A stretch of DNA of 64,000 bases from Epiperipatus broadwayi. Taxonomy: Eukaryota; Onychophora; Udeonychophora; Euonychophora; Peripatidae. Positions 23,460-38,400 of the stretch are shown in pieces. The notes beneath the pieces are model-generated. The model was not told the origin of the DNA. It made no database searches and saw nothing but the letters and a program-made list of their open reading frames with translations. Position 1 is the first letter of the stretch, and the number at the start of each line of letters is the position of its first letter. The translations under genes were made by a program, and so were the position numbers. Location: contig JAQFVV010000012.1 in the NCBI GenBank assembly GCA_028023455.1, forward strand, positions 14,586,364 to 14,650,363. Reading direction: 5' to 3'.

Positions 23460-24110
23460 TTGTAGATGATGTAGATATAGGGAGGAATATGAGACAGGTA
23501 AGTTGTATATTTCCTGTTTTGTTTAATATATACTTAAATGAGTTATTAAATGAGTGCTGTTTGATAATGATTGAATTAGCTTTGTATAAGATTTTTTTGA
23601 TGATATAACTTAAATGTAGATAAAGAGAATTTAATAAAATGTGATAAAGAATTAAAAAATAGAGATTAGAGATGAAAATACATGTTTAAAAAAAATTAAA
23701 ACATTACAAATAGATGAGATAAAAATTTAAGAATAAGCATTAGATAAAAAGTTGTATAGTTAAATTAATGCTTCTAAACATATATAAGTAATGATTGACA
23801 AAAAAATTAGCAAAAGAATTATAATGGCTAAGCAGGACTAGATATTCTTAAAAAAAAATATTACATGTTTGTTTAGAACTGAAATGAGGATAATTAGTGA
23901 AAGATTACAAAAAAATGGAGGTTTTAGAAATGTGGATGTGAAAAAAAATCAAGTGATAACTTGGAAATATGAAAATAGCAATGTAGAAATTATTGATGAG
24001 AAAAAGGAACTGAACAGGATTAGGTGTGCACTCAAAGCAAGATATTATGGGAGATATATTGGAACTGTGAACGTAAAAGGAGATATAGAAAAAGAAACAA
24101 GTTGATAGAT
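23460..24110 (+). mobile_element. Decayed non-LTR retrotransposon reverse transcriptase
   Basis: Frame 23366-23608 carries RNMRQVSCIFPVLFNIYLNE, which resembles the box R-x-V-R-Q-G-C-x-LSP-x-LFNIYLNE of non-LTR reverse transcriptases. About 220 bp later, in broken frames, KRIIMAKQD and then a FRTEMRI segment follow the order seen after the YADD box in such elements. The last frame (23869-24105, ending DIEKETS) is not recognised. The copy is old and stop-rich. Confidence 0.45.
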
Positions 24111-24119
24111 AATTTTAAT

Positions 24120-27100
24120 AAGGGAAGTAGTTATAAATATTTAAAAAGTAGAACAAAAAATAAAGAAGCTTGAAAAAGTTACTTTGCTTTAGTATGTGAG
24201 ATATATCCTTTTGTTAGACAATTAATGAAACCTAATCTTTATCATTGTAATTAATTAATATATACAAAACTAAAAATGTTATTGACTTTCTTTTCTAGTT
24301 AAATAAAGAAAATCCATCACTATTATTGGTCAGATAACAGGTAATATGATCAAAAATGAAATTTATGTCACTATGAATAGTACTACCTAAGAGAATAAAA
24401 ATTTGTACAAAGTATTTAAAAATGTATTGTCAGTAGATTTTATTGATCAATGCATATCTAAAATATATGCATCTGCTGTTTTTTTTAAAGCGCAGTTGAT
24501 TTTTTTTTTTATGTACAAACAGAAAACACACACATAAAATTGATATTATAGAAAATATACAAAATAGAATATACTAAATCAAATATAATAAAACATAATA
24601 TTTGAAACAGTTTTACAATAATTATATTATGATAATTATACAATTAAGATCACATTTAGCTACAATAGTAAAACTAAGATTCCATTTAAAAGTATATGTC
24701 AGCATGCATGCAATTTCTGTATGTTTAACACAATCAATTTAAAAAAGTTATGTGTAAAACTATTAAATTATTTTATTTAGTATTACAATTCAGTTTAAAA
24801 AATATTTATTAAATAAATTTATGAAATAAAATAATTCAAATTAAGATACAATATTAAAAATATGGTATTATTTTTTTTATTTTCATTTTAATTTATGTCT
24901 CAAATTTATATGCTTAAAATAAACCAGACATTTATAATCAGCTGCGCTTTACTATTACCATAGCAATGGAACAAATTTTACTGTAAAAAAATTAAAAAAG
25001 TAACAAACTTTGAGTAATTTTGATGAATTAAGATATCAGCTGACCATGGCATTTTACCTTGATGACAAAATATATCTCTTCTTCAAACTAAATAAATAAA
25101 CTACCACAATAGCAACAAGCACTATCACCAAATAATATTTTAAAGAAAATTCAATTTAATGTTTTCAACCATTAATGGAACTTTGGAAAATTGCTTATGA
25201 AATCAATCAAATCATCTATCTCTTCTTTAAAAAAAATTGAAATAACTTGTTTGAAAACTATATTGATTGCTTTCCTATGAATTAATGAAAGTTAAAACTT
25301 TATACAATATGAATCTAAATCAACATATAAAATTTCAACTTTGAAAAAATTGCTTAAGCTGTAATGAAGATCAGTGGAGTTAACTCGATCTATGGATTAT
25401 TTATTTGCTAGGTCTTATAAATTATTAAAATGTCCTGAACTGTAGCAAAATAAATTTAAATATGTTTAAACCAAAAGATTATTAATCTATTGCTTTTAAA
25501 CTACATAATAAATACCAACCATACAAATGTTTTGTAAAGGATTAAACTGCTCGCTTTGCATAAAACTACAATTTAACATCAGCCCTATAATAATGGATTT
25601 ATGATTATGAATGCGTCTGAAAATATGTCATAAATTGATAAGCAGACATTCTTAAATGGATGAATGTGACAATTATGCAATTCAGAGCAAATTACTAAGT
25701 ATGCATTATTAAATCTCTTAAAATCATTATATTAAGTGTTACTATGGACTTAATTGTACAAAATAGATTACCTTGTACTTCTGATTTAATGTTTAGTGCT
25801 TATATTAAGTTATGGAAAGTAAATTATAAATGTTGGAATACTCTACAAAAGTGTAAATAATTCCATAGGATATTTTAAACCATTCATGAAAGCATGATTA
25901 CATGTTTGAGGAATTACTCAATAACTTTGTTTACAATTATTGAATTATTTGGTTTATAATTAGTAATAGTGTACTAACATAAGATACAGATAACAATCTT
26001 ATATTAATGACATTGGTTGTGAGTATAATATCTGTGATTTACATTTTGTTTTGGAGATAGGTTGCATTTAATTAAACTAACTTATAAACTTCTCTAAACC
26101 CATTCATGTTTAACTTACTTTTGTTTTATTAGTCCTTGAATTTAGTCTCAGATTAATAGGTGACTAAACATCCTGAGTAGATGATTAAAACACCAAGGAA
26201 TATTTTATCTGTATAATGTCTATAATAGTTGTATAATTTGATGCTATACTATGCAATAAAGCATTCTTATAGTATCAATAAAATGAATTGTATTTCTTAG
26301 TAATACTCCTAGCTAATTATATTTAATAGCAAGTCATTCTAATAATTTTGCTTGCTCCAAAAAAGTTTAAGATTAGCCTGCTCTCATTGTTAATCTATTA
26401 ATTATTGTTATAAAGATAATTAAGAACATTATAAAACATTATCTTCCTATATGAAAGGTTAGGTTTTGACTTAATATTATTCAACCCATTCCAATAAAAT
26501 GATCTTGTCTTCACTTTAGAATCTCACATATAATCATAACTCAAGATAAGCTTATTTATGGAGAACAAACAATAATATTTTGTTGTTAAAAAATGTTTAT
26601 TCACTTGTTATTTTGTTTATATATTTGTTATTATAATAAAGCAATTGTTATATTTAAATACAACTATTTGTAATTATTGAAATCATCGTTTTTATATTTT
26701 GTAGAATATTCATTTATTAAATTTACCTATACCATTTATTATTATTATTATTGCTATCTGAAATACGAATTAGAAGGATAGGGTGATGTCCATAAAATCA
26801 TTTTTACATTCATCACACCTAGAATAACTTAATAAAATTTAAACCTAAATGTTTTATAATTGAATGATTAAGGCTGATTAGTTAAGAACTCTGAGATAAT
26901 TAATTAACTGAACATTATATTTAATTTAGAAATGGGAGAGAATTAATTTGCTAGCCTTATAAAAGGACATATTAATTTATATCAGAGTAGTTCTTTACAC
27001 AATAGATATCGTAACAGAGTATATGTATTTAAGAATACGGTAAGATTACCATATATCTATGAGAAATTTATTATTTTTATATTTATAATATATTATTAAA

Positions 27101-27440
27101 TCCTGAGAGTTATTATTCATTTTATGTAGAAAATAAACATATATGTTCATTTTAATTTACTTTTTGTAAGGGTGTACTCACATAAAACGCAATCATCTCA
27201 ATTGGTCATCCTTTGCTCCTACCTGATTATGATATGAACTCTGGGTTACACTAATGATGATGAGATTGGGCAAAAGAAATAAAATATTTAACTTCCACAA
27301 AGTTCAAATAAACTGTAAAAGGGAACACAACTTTTTATTTATCTTATTTCTTTTTTAAAAAATAATAAAATAAATGTTAATTGAAGATTCTTCTATTAGA
27401 TAGTACTTACATTATTGAATGCCTTATAAATAAAAGTAAA
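24120..27440. other. AT-rich DNA, nothing recognised
   Basis: There are no coding frames of note. A short ATT microsatellite lies near 26738-26752. Confidence 0.5.
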
Positions 27441-27442
27441 AT

Positions 27443-27958
<516 letters not shown>

Positions 27959-28763
27959 ACATCATAACAAAATAATAATAATAATAAAACAATTTAACAT
28001 ATATATATATAAACAAAATCAAGTTAAACCAATCAAATATGACATTTAAATTTAATAATAATAATAATAATAATAAAAAGTAATTTTTGTTTTTTGAATC
28101 ATCACAAAAATTAAAAATCAAAGTAAAATAAATAACAACTCCTAATTAAACCATTTTATATATATAAAAAGCTGTTTTAAAAATAAAATGACTAAATATT
28201 GTTTCATTTTAATATTATTTTTATAAATTTTTATTATCACTTCTGATCAAATTAAAAAAAAAAAAAAAACTGCACTTAAATATCATATATGCAGTTAATC
28301 CTAGTATAAATATTAAATACAAATTCAATTATATTATAAATACATACACAAAATATTAATAAATTAGGTAATTATAATTTATTTTCAAGTAGGAATCTCA
28401 ATATACCTACATACCATAAAATATATTGCTTTTTTTTTTTTTTTTTAAAGTATTTTTATATAGTTATGACATTACTATCCAATATGATTAAATTATGATT
28501 TCAAGTTGCTTTACACCAAGTGCAAAGCCTTGAATGAATGTATGTTATATGCTTGTAAAAATAAACTTTGATGTAATCTTAAATATATACACATATATTT
28601 CTTAATGCAAATTTAAACTTTAATATTGTTAATTGCTATCTAACATAAATTAAATAATTGTCTGTCATACTATTTATGTTTCAGCTACAATCTAGCTTTG
28701 TCAGATGTCATAGAGATCTAAATATCTGTTCACCAAATCAGAATAGTTGACATAACCTGATGT

Positions 28764-28958
28764 ATCATCATCATCATTATCAACCATTATCAATCCACTG
28801 CAGGACAAAGGTCTCTCCAAGTTCAATCCATTGTCTCTGATCTTCAGCTTCTCTTCTCCACATCACCCCTGCACACTTTCTTATTTCATCCATCCATCTC
28901 ACATGTGGTCTCTTTCTGGGTCTTTTACAATCTCTTGGAATCCAGTTTGAGATTTCAA
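28764..28958 (-). mobile_element. 5'-truncated RTE element, 3' end with trinucleotide tail
   Basis: The minus-strand frame includes PHVRWMDEIRKCAGVMWRRE and ends LQWIDNG, the RTE C-terminal motif, followed by a GAT/ATG-type tail (ATCATCATCATC on the plus strand at 28764). It is closely similar at nucleotide level to the end of the copy at 43937-46680. Similarity stops at about 28958, where the outer arm of a foldback begins. Confidence 0.8.
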
Positions 28959-28960
28959 TT

Positions 28961-29374
28961 GTGTTATGTATATTCATGCTCTAAAAATAAAATACTATAT
29001 ATCAAAGGCAAAACTCTCCATACAGTAGTGCCACCCTGTGCCAACCAGAGTAATCAATGGATGCCAGAAGGCTTGTGCATAAAATCCCTATCTAGTGCCT
29101 ACTCATCCAATATCCCCAGACTAGTTTCTGACTTGTGGCCATCATCAGTGAGGAGCCTTGGATCTGAGAGCACTGCACAGGATAGCACTACTATATGGAG
29201 AGTTTTGCCTTTGTTTGCAACAATTATGTGCTAGTATAAGAGATGATCATGTGATACTATATATCAAATAAAGATATTTATATATCAGGTTTAAATGGAC
29301 AATTGAACCTGATATATAAATATCTTTATTTGATATATAGTATTTTATTTTTAGAGCATGAATATACATAACAC
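28961..29374. repeat. Composite palindrome with 46-bp perfect outer arms
   Basis: The outer arms 28961-29006 and 29329-29374 are exact reverse complements over 46 bp (starting GTGTTATGTATATTCATGCT on the left). Inside are MITE copy B (29003-29213) and a second inverted repeat (29257-29292 against 29306-29340, around ATCAAATAAAGATATTTATA). Perfect arms suggest recent formation or gene conversion. Confidence 0.85.
29003..29213 (+). mobile_element. MITE copy B, GGCAAAACTCTCC family
   Basis: The left inverted repeat is CAAAGGCAAAACTCTCCATA and on to AGTGCCACCCTGTGCC. The right one ends TATGGAGAGTTTTGCCTTTG. The middle shares TGCATAAAATCCCTATCTAG and TGCCTACTCATCCA with copy A (60609) plus about 50 bp not present there. 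The family's tail with GATCATGTGAT follows at 29214-29254. Confidence 0.8.
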
Positions 29375-29919
29375 ATGATCACAATTTTATAAATTTTTTT
29401 GAAGTGGGAATGTAATCATAAACACATATGATGCTGAGGTGAGTCAATTATGTCTCATTTCAAATTTTACCATTATTGTCAAAGCATTTATTAATATTAC
29501 ATATTTAATTTAGCACTTATAATAAATTGCTAGTTTTAATAAATATACATTTAATATAACATGATCAGTTTAATATAATACAAAATTCCTTTAGTATGCC
29601 TGATGCTAGAAATATATATAGCATGGGAAATCGATTTGTTTATTTAATATTAGATAGTTATTAATAATATTAAGTTTAAATTTGCATTACAGAATATTAA
29701 CATCATCTCATTTATTACAATATAAAGAGATCAAACTTCCTGCACTAGCAAATTCTAATACCTATTATTAAATTCAATTATATGAATAATTAATTCATGT
29801 TTAATCCCTTTTTTTTTGCAATTGTAATATCTTAATATATTCATAACTTTTCATTTCGTAATATACATGAATAAAGATCAAAAAAAAAAAATGTAAGACA
29901 AAGTGAAAGGATGAGACCT

Positions 29920-29990
29920 GAACCAACTGGAGAATATTGGTTCAGAATAAAACATGTTTTGGAGATTTTTCTATATTAGTTGATAACTGT
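29920..29990 (+). repeat. Fragment related to the foldback at 48641-49075
   Basis: CTGAACCAACTGGAGAATAT, TGGTTCAGAATAAA and TGTTTTGGAGAT recur in the same order as CTGAACCAACTGATGAGTGC, TGGTTCCATAAAAT and TGTTGGAGAT at 49008-49060. It is a dispersed repeat of unknown type. Confidence 0.5.
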
Positions 29991-31440
29991 TTATTTTAAA
30001 TTGTCAAAAATACAAAGTTTGAAAGACTTTCTGATATATCTTATATGTATTATACCCCTTAATTTAAAAACACTAAGAATTTAACGGTGAACCAGTCATG
30101 AGTTTATGTAATGAAGGATTTTATATACATATAATAATAAATAATATTCTAGAATTAAATTACATTCACATTTCCATTAATGAAACAAGATTGTAGTTAA
30201 CTTACTACAATTCTAACTAAATTATATTTTACCAAAATTTGTTTATAAAAGAGTGTCAGTCGTGTTCTTTCTTTGAAAATATTTTTATCATTAGTCTAAT
30301 CCAAAAATAATAAGTTTTTGCTTTTCAAGTTTGTTAAAATTTCCAAACATCACAATCAAAATAAAAAATTATTTAACTACATTATACAACAGTATCATTC
30401 ATACAGTGTTAATATTTTTTAAGGTAAATAAGCATAGACAAATATTATTATTAAACTTATATCAGCCAATTGTGATGAATATTTTAACATTGATAATTTC
30501 ATGTTTCAGTACAGTAATAGATTTATTTTTGCTTTAAGTTCCTAATATAATAATGAAGAAATGACTACTATGGATGTGAAAAGATCAACCACTAAAAAAA
30601 AAAAAAGGATGGCCATAATTAGATTTAAACAATATTAACAAAAATAAATATATAATTCTGAAAAGATTTTTTTTTTAAAAAAAAAAACAATTGAAAGATA
30701 GAAGAAAATAAAATTATCAGTTATCTTAATAATAATATTATGTTAATTTAAAAAGAAAAAAATGGAAACAGAACAAACAGTAGATTTAAATATAAGCTGC
30801 TATAAAAAAACAATATTAAGAGATTGTTAAGATAAGGGAAAAAGATCAAATAGTATTATTTACAATTGTATTGGGCATCTATTTCAAAACAAAAGAATTA
30901 TGAAAAACATTTTGAAAATGTGAACAAAAGAAAAAAATGTAGAAGAAAAAAGAAATTAATAAATGATTTTAAAGAATTTTTGACTAATAAGTAATAAAAA
31001 TGACATCATTATTTGCTTGGTTCAAAGTGTCACGATTATTAAATATACACTCATATTATAGCTCTATGCAATTTTATAGATATTTTCCAAACAAAAAAAA
31101 AGAACTTATTTTTCAAAATATATTTATACTTTTCAGAATTCCCACTATTTTTAAATTATTTCCTAAAAATCATATATAAAATGCATAATTCATAACTTCT
31201 AAAGAATGAAATTTTTTTTTTAAATTCTGTTCAATTTCATTTATTTTTAGTGTCTTAACAATAAATTCTTTAAATGTATTTACAAAACAAAGCAAAGTTA
31301 TTTCAAAATGTTAAAATGATAGCTAGGGAGGGGGCTAAATTTACATACTCATTAATATGATTTAATAATTTAACTCAATTGAAAATTAATGCCTAAATCC
31401 TTTAACTTCAACATTAATTTTTAAATAATAGTAAAAAAAT
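29990..31440. other. AT-rich DNA downstream of the large exon
   Basis: No exon was recognised. It is probably an intron of the minus-strand gene whose large exon ends at 31461. A-tracts occur near 30593 and 30668. Confidence 0.4.
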
Positions 31441-31460
31441 ACAATTGTAATTAACAATAC

Positions 31461-34400
31461 CTTTGCATACTAAATTGATTTTTTACACATTCTAATTCCA
31501 CTAATTTCTGCTGCATTTCTTGACTGGAAATCAATTTGTTGGAACTTCTACAATTTTGAGATGCAGTTTCTTGTAGTAGACTGTCAAAGTCGTGTACAGA
31601 TTGAGGCGGAATGGAAGGACAATTCCGAAGATTAGTTACTTCTCCGCTAACACTATGTGAAGTTGAAGATACATTATTAACATCATAATATATTGATTCC
31701 TCATATTTACTATTATTTATAGTTGATTCATCTTTAGTCTTATTTAAGATAAAGGAATAAAATTTCTTCGAATGATTAAATTCTTTTTCATTATCAGTAT
31801 TCAAATGGTCATCATAAATCTTATTGCCAACAGGATCTTCTAAATCAATGCAACTAAAGGGCTGATTTAATTTTTGTTCATAACTATCATCCAAACTTAA
31901 TAATGTCTCATTACTTAGTGTTCTGGATTTCTGAGTTAAAAACAAATCCTGTGTAGATAAAAACTTCCAGTCACAATTTTCCTTTTCAGGTACAACCTGC
32001 GAGTTTGTTTCACTATTTTTTCCAGATCTAGTACTTATATTATGAGAGACAATAACTTTCTCTGACTGTTCATCATCTATGGAATTTAAATTATTGCTAT
32101 CTTTCATCTCTGAGAGAGGAAAATCTGAACTTGCTTGTTCTCTTAAAGATTTTAAATTCTTTAATAAATCAATGGATATATCAGAATCAGAACTACTTAC
32201 ACTGGAGCTTATTTCAATAGCATCACTCTTTGAAGATAGATATACTTCAGAACATGATTGTTTTTTATTACTTTCTGCAGTTGATGGAAGCTTTTCCAAA
32301 TACTGAAAATTTTCCATACTCTTTTCCTTTAGTGGACTTTTTATTAATAATTTATTTTGAATGTTTAACGGAACATCATTTTTTAAACAATCCTTAACAT
32401 TACAGTGACCTTTATGTTTTTTACTTTCACTTGTCAATTTTTCATTTTTTAAAGCATTGTGTGATTTTAATAATAATAGTATTTTCTGAATCAATGACTG
32501 CTTTACATTAGTCAAGACAATAGATTGTTTATCAGATAATGAGGAACTATCATTTGTTTTCCTATTTTTTATTAAAAAAATTTCTGATCGTCCATGTGTA
32601 ATTCTTTTCTGACAGGATTCTAAATTACTTAATACACTTATAGGAATATGATTTTCAAAAGTATTTATTTGTGTATTTTTATCAATTTCTAATTCACTTT
32701 CATTATTGAAGAATTCTTTCTCATTTATTTCAGAGTATTGTTTAATTTTTTTCTGTTTGTTCAACTTAATTGGAGTGGTTTCTATTTTATAGCAAGGCAA
32801 GACAGGTGATAATGAATCAATTTTAGAGGTATCATTTATACTACTACTTTTCTCATTTTTGACTTCTAATTCAGAAATTTTATTACAATTCAAACCTAAA
32901 CCAAATATATCCAACCCCAGACCAATTAAATCATCTTTAACAATATCATAATTTTTTAAAAGTGTGAAATCCTTTACTTTTTTAACATCTGACTGTCTTA
33001 TTGAAATTGGAAAATCTTCAGAATTTTTCATTTGGATATCTAAATCTTTTGTTATTTCACACTGTTTAAAGTCATTTGTAATTATTTCACTTAGTGATGA
33101 TTTTTCACCATCGCTAGAATTATAGCCGTTATTTGTTTTATTATTAATTCTTTTTTTAAACTTATTGTCTTCATAATTTTCATGCGAATATTGATGCAAA
33201 TTATTATTTCTTGAAACATCCTTCTTCTTAATTGCTATATTAATTTTATTTCTACGAGTTATATTTCTGTTACTTTTTTTAATTTTTTCATTATTTAAAA
33301 GTTTATGCTGTTTTCTCGGTATATTATCATACGAATATGGTTTAAACTCCTGTAAAACGTCATCCTTATTTTTAATTTTACTTGGGGTTTTTTGGTCAAA
33401 AATTTGGTTAGAATCATTTTTGATTCCAAAATGTTTTGATGAAGAGTGATGTCTCTTCTTCTTAAGAATAGAAGATTGCTTAATAAATGCTTTATCATTA
33501 GTAACTGCAATTGTATCTTTGGACAAATTTTTGATTTGATCTCTATTTTTATTTTCAATTAATTTCGATTCTGAAATTAATTCCCTATATTTTTTTATTT
33601 TATTTGTTTGTTTATGTAATTCATTTGTATTCAATTTTTCAAAATGTTTTTCTTTTTTATCATGAGGTGATTTAAAAGAGTGGTGATGGTCTCTTTTTTT
33701 AGGCTTCCTTTTGAAAAAGGCCATATTCCTCTCTAACTTTGCATTAATTTTATCGTTTTCATATTTCTTATCATATTCATCAAATTTATTTTTTTTGTGA
33801 CTGATTGATTTAGTTGAAAACTCATGCTTTTTACTTTTATTTTTAGCTATTTTAGTATCAGGCTTTACTTTACGTTCTTTTGAAGAATTTGATTTAGATT
33901 TTCTTCTCTTTTTTACATCTTTTGAATGATTTTTCCAAGAATCAGAATGTTTAGCAATATTAACTACTGCCTCATGTTGTACATTTTTATTTGGCAATTC
34001 TTTTATTAATTTATCTGTTTCTTCCATATGAAAAAAATGAATTTTTCTTTTCTTTCGTTTAGCCAAACCATTTTCAATATCATATCTTTCATTCATTGCA
34101 TGTAATTTACTTTTTAAAACTGCTTCAACCTTTTCATCACTCTGTGCTATAGAAGCATGTTCTTTAACAGTTAATTTTTCTTCTGGAGACTTACTTTCTT
34201 TGATTTTAGAGTGATACTTATGCTTTTTTTTATTGTGCTTAATTAATTGAGATGTCTCAGAATTTAAGTGTAAATCATCATTTACTTTAACTGATAATAC
34301 ATTTTTATTATTAGGTGCAAAGGTAATATTTTCCTTTTTAAGAGTTCCGAATGATAACTTACCAATGTTTTCATTTTTAGAATGCTTTTTTTTAAGTATC

Positions 34401-35455
34401 TGTTCTTTGTTTTCATTAGTGTTCAATAATATTTTATCAATTTCTTTGATTTTAGATTTCTTTTTTTTTTTAGGTTTTATTATTGTACATTTTCCATCTA
34501 TTTTCTGTGCTGAAAATTTTTCTAAATATTCATTATTTATCAATATAGACGGTTCAGTTTCTTTTGTTATTTGTTCAGTGACAATTTCTTTTACTCCAAA
34601 ATCACATCTTTTTGCTTTGTTATTACTTTTTGCAGTATTAAGTATCACAGAAGTAAGGTCTTTATTATCTATTCTGTTTCCAGACAATTTATTTTCTTTT
34701 GTTTTAGAATGATCCCTGTGTCTTTTTTTAGGCTTAATTAGAGATGACTTTGGTCTTTCATGTAAATTTTCAGTTAACAGAATTAAGTTTGAATTAATAG
34801 ACATAAATGAATCCTGCTTTTTTTCTTTGATAGTTTCTGCTGATATTTTGCAATTTCTTTTGACTTTAGAAGATTTATCTTTCTTTTTTGTAGATTGTGA
34901 CATTTTATTTATTCTATGTATATTTTTATCTATTTTCTGGATCAATGATTCAGTTGTAATATTTGGATTCTCAGAATATTCATTATTCTTTGCCAAACAT
35001 TTACTTTTTTCTTTTTTCTCTTGATCAATTTCCTTTAATGCAGATTGAGATCTTTTTACTGAAACATGTTCTTTATCATTTACTTTTCCTTTTATTGATT
35101 CAATGTTTTTTATTTTAGAATGATTTTTTTTATATTTAACTAAGTGAGATTGTTTAACCATATTCTGTTTAGAAGATTTAGATATTGTTTTGCAATGGAT
35201 TTTATTTATTTCATAATTTGGTAATTTTAAAAAATCAGTTGAATTTTTCTGAAATGGTGATGATACTGCCAAATTTTCATTAGAATTTTCTAAAATAAGT
35301 GATTCTTTTTTCTTCAAATATTTTATCTCTTTCTTTTTTTCTGGAATGGTGGCTTTTTTTTTATGCCTAGATGTTTTAGAAAATGATTGTTTTTTTTTAT
35401 GCTTAGATAATTTGACTGGTGTTTTTGATGTATGACTGGATGAAATATTTGGCAT
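31461..35455 (-). CDS. Large lysine/serine-rich exon of an unknown, probably nuclear, protein
   Basis: A single open frame of about 1,330 codons starts at ATG (context TCAACCATGCC) and encodes a highly charged, mostly disordered protein. Basic clusters such as KHKKKQ, KKKKKKSK, KRKKRK and HHHSSSKHF fill roughly residues 1-800. The C-terminal third is richer in serine and acidic residues (SSSVSSSDSDIS; STQDLFLTQ). Asparagine and lysine codons are inflated by AT bias. The frame closes nine bases past a donor CAAAG/GTATTG (GT at 31460-31459), so the exon probably ends at 31461 after two bases of an arginine codon and continues leftward. No folded domain was seen. Lysine-rich tails are typical of nucleolar proteins such as TTF1, but no homology is claimed. 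The antisense frames are shadows. Confidence 0.75.
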
Positions 35456-35488
35456 GGTTGATGTATTTTTTGAATTAAAAAGAATGTT

Positions 35489-38400
35489 CCTTTAATTTGG
35501 AAATCTTTTTTATTTCAGAATGATGTTTTCTATCTAATTTGATTTATTTTTGTTTCAACTTTCTCACTTCCAAAGAATGCAAATAAATTGGGTGAATAGG
35601 ATAGTAAATTTTTATTCACTGATCTTTCCTTTATACTGCCATAATAATTTGCAGCAAGTATAAATTGATTGTCTTTTTTTTTTTTTTTCAATATCAAACT
35701 TTTTCTTTTTATTGTTGCAATACATGTCTCATTTTATTTGATTTTCATATGAGACTTTTTGATGTTTGGGGTACAGTTATTGGATCTTAATTATTTATAT
35801 CTTAAATCATTTTATTATTTAAATTATCCCAATTAACATTATTTACTAATGATTTCTGGGTTTCAAATTGTGCACTTTTTATAAATAAAATGGTACAAAA
35901 ATTTCTTGCGAAGAATCAAAAACTTTCCAGAATGATTTTTTAAAAGTTCATTTTTTGTTTCTAATATTTTAGGTACATTTTAGTTTTTGTTTTTAGAAAT
36001 TCTAAGTTTTTCAACACTTGCATTTAAATAAGTGATGATATTTTCAGTTTTTCAATGGTATCAAGAATGTTCTTTTTACCTCAATGTCTTTTTTAATATT
36101 AATGTTTTTAAAATATACTATACTTTCTTAGTTTTTATTTTATAATTTTTATCTTCACTCAAAAAAAGTGGAAAAACTTTTAAAATGTTTACAATTATTA
36201 AAATTAAAAAAAAAAAAATCTATTTCCTCAAAAATTAAGATCCAATAATTTTTTCTTATATCATGACGAATTTTTTCTTATTTTCTCAGAAAATTGCAAT
36301 CACTATAATCATCTTTTGTTTTTAAACTCATTTTCATAATAATTAAGAAAATTTTTGATATTGTCAATTTTTCTCATACATTATTTCAAGTTATTTATTA
36401 AAATTTGTTCACTTATGCATTATATATTATTCCAGATTCCTAAATATAATTCTGCTATTACAGTTTGTAAATACCAGTTTTATTAATCAGTTCAATTGTC
36501 ACTATGATACTCTGCATTTAAAAAAAAACAGAATTTTATAAAAATGTCTTTTACAAAGAAAGTTTTCTTCTATATCTTGGCATTAATTACCTTCCATCAG
36601 ATATAAGACAAAATCAGTGGATCCATTTTTTTTTTCCTGACTAATATCAAGAATTATTATTTCCATAACGATCCAAGCCCTGAAATAAAAGTAAATAGTA
36701 ATCAGCTATATAAGATATTTAATTTATATCAAATTGTAATTTAAAGTTATTTATATTTGTGTGCATATAATTTACAATGTAAAGCTATAATAAATAAATG
36801 AACAACATATTTAGTGCCATCTTTTGTGACTATTATACTTTAATTATAACTTAAGCTTCCTTTCACTTTATAGTACCCTAGGAAAATTTTGACCAACAAT
36901 ATTAAAACAGAAATCAAGAATTTATTATTTATTGAGTGAATGGATTTTTTTGACAGTGTAACTATTAACAAAATATCATAAAGAAATTTATAGAGATTCT
37001 AAATAAGAAATTGATTAACCAATAGTTTTATTAAGTTTTTCAATTCTACCACTCTAATTATTGTGTTTGGTCATATTTACATAGATCAGTGGTTTGGCAA
37101 ATTCCACTTATAAAATAGAAGAAAGAAACAATCATGGAGTGTCCTAAATTTGTTGATAAGACTCCAGTTTGCATCTAGAAAAATTAAATCCAGATGGCTT
37201 TATGGTTGGATCAGGAAAAAAAAATGTTGGATTATCATAAAATTTTCATTTTTTATGACATAATTCTTTGAATGCAAATTCTTAATTGAAAATCCCAAAA
37301 GGCAATTTTGATTTGAAATGAGACTTAGATGGTAAATCTGCATCTTGAGTTACTGACAACTCTAGTTTAACTCTTATGATATTTGGCAGAGAAATATGTG
37401 AAATAGAAAGCTATTGCAAAGAAATAGACTTGAGTGAATATTTTTCATTGTAATATTTAATTAAATATTCAAAAATTTAGAATAACCAACAGATAAAGTT
37501 TTAATTGACATGGTAAAAGTGATATGAATAAATTTTACAAATATAAAAAAGCAAAGAATTAACTGTAGCTATGAATTGGTAATAATTCAGTTCTATGACA
37601 TTCAATTGCTTTCTCTACAATATGAAGACAGTTAGAGATATTTAATGTTTGTTTTTTTAGAATAATGATTCTTTCCAGCAATGATGTCCAAAAACAGTTG
37701 TGCTTTTGTAGCTTTTAATTACATTTTATTTTTTCAAAAAACTAACTATAGTTCTAATATTCATCCAACTTGAATACTACTAATATTGACCAACATTACT
37801 GCAGCACAACAATTATAGCTCAAATTTCTATGTGATTTCCTCATCCTATTACTATTCACCTAGGATATTTTAATCATGACTGTTAGTCTAATATTAGCTA
37901 CTAAAATTTAATTCAATATATAAAGCATATTATCAAAAAAAAATTTAACCATATAAACAATATTTTGCTATCTGTTCAATTTCATTTCATAAATGATTAA
38001 TTTAGTTAGCTGCGAACTAACTACTTTAAAAAATCCTGATCACTTCTTTATCAAACTAATTACACTTACAGTATAATACTATAGCAGGAAAATTGAGTGA
38101 AAACTTTGAATGGACAATAAAATAATAAAGAGATGAAAGCTGATTCAAAAGTAGAATTATAAATTGTATTATTAAAATATAATGATTTTAAAGAAAAGCT
38201 ATGATTTATAATAGAAACTAATGCACTTATGCAGAAATTTTATATTAAGAAATAGTATCTCATATTATTGGTGGATGGGGGGAGGATATCAGAAATACAG
38301 AATATATCACAAATCCAACATCAAAAATAAATAAATACAATAGGTTAAAATAAAAGCTTTTATTTATTGAATTTAAAACATTCAATTCTATCACAAGATC

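Noticed and set aside
32079-35024. Plus-strand open frames of 65-115 codons within the large minus exon (for example 34365-34712)
   Set aside because: Hydrophobic phenylalanine/leucine-rich frames are the expected antisense shadow of lysine- and glutamate-rich coding sequence.
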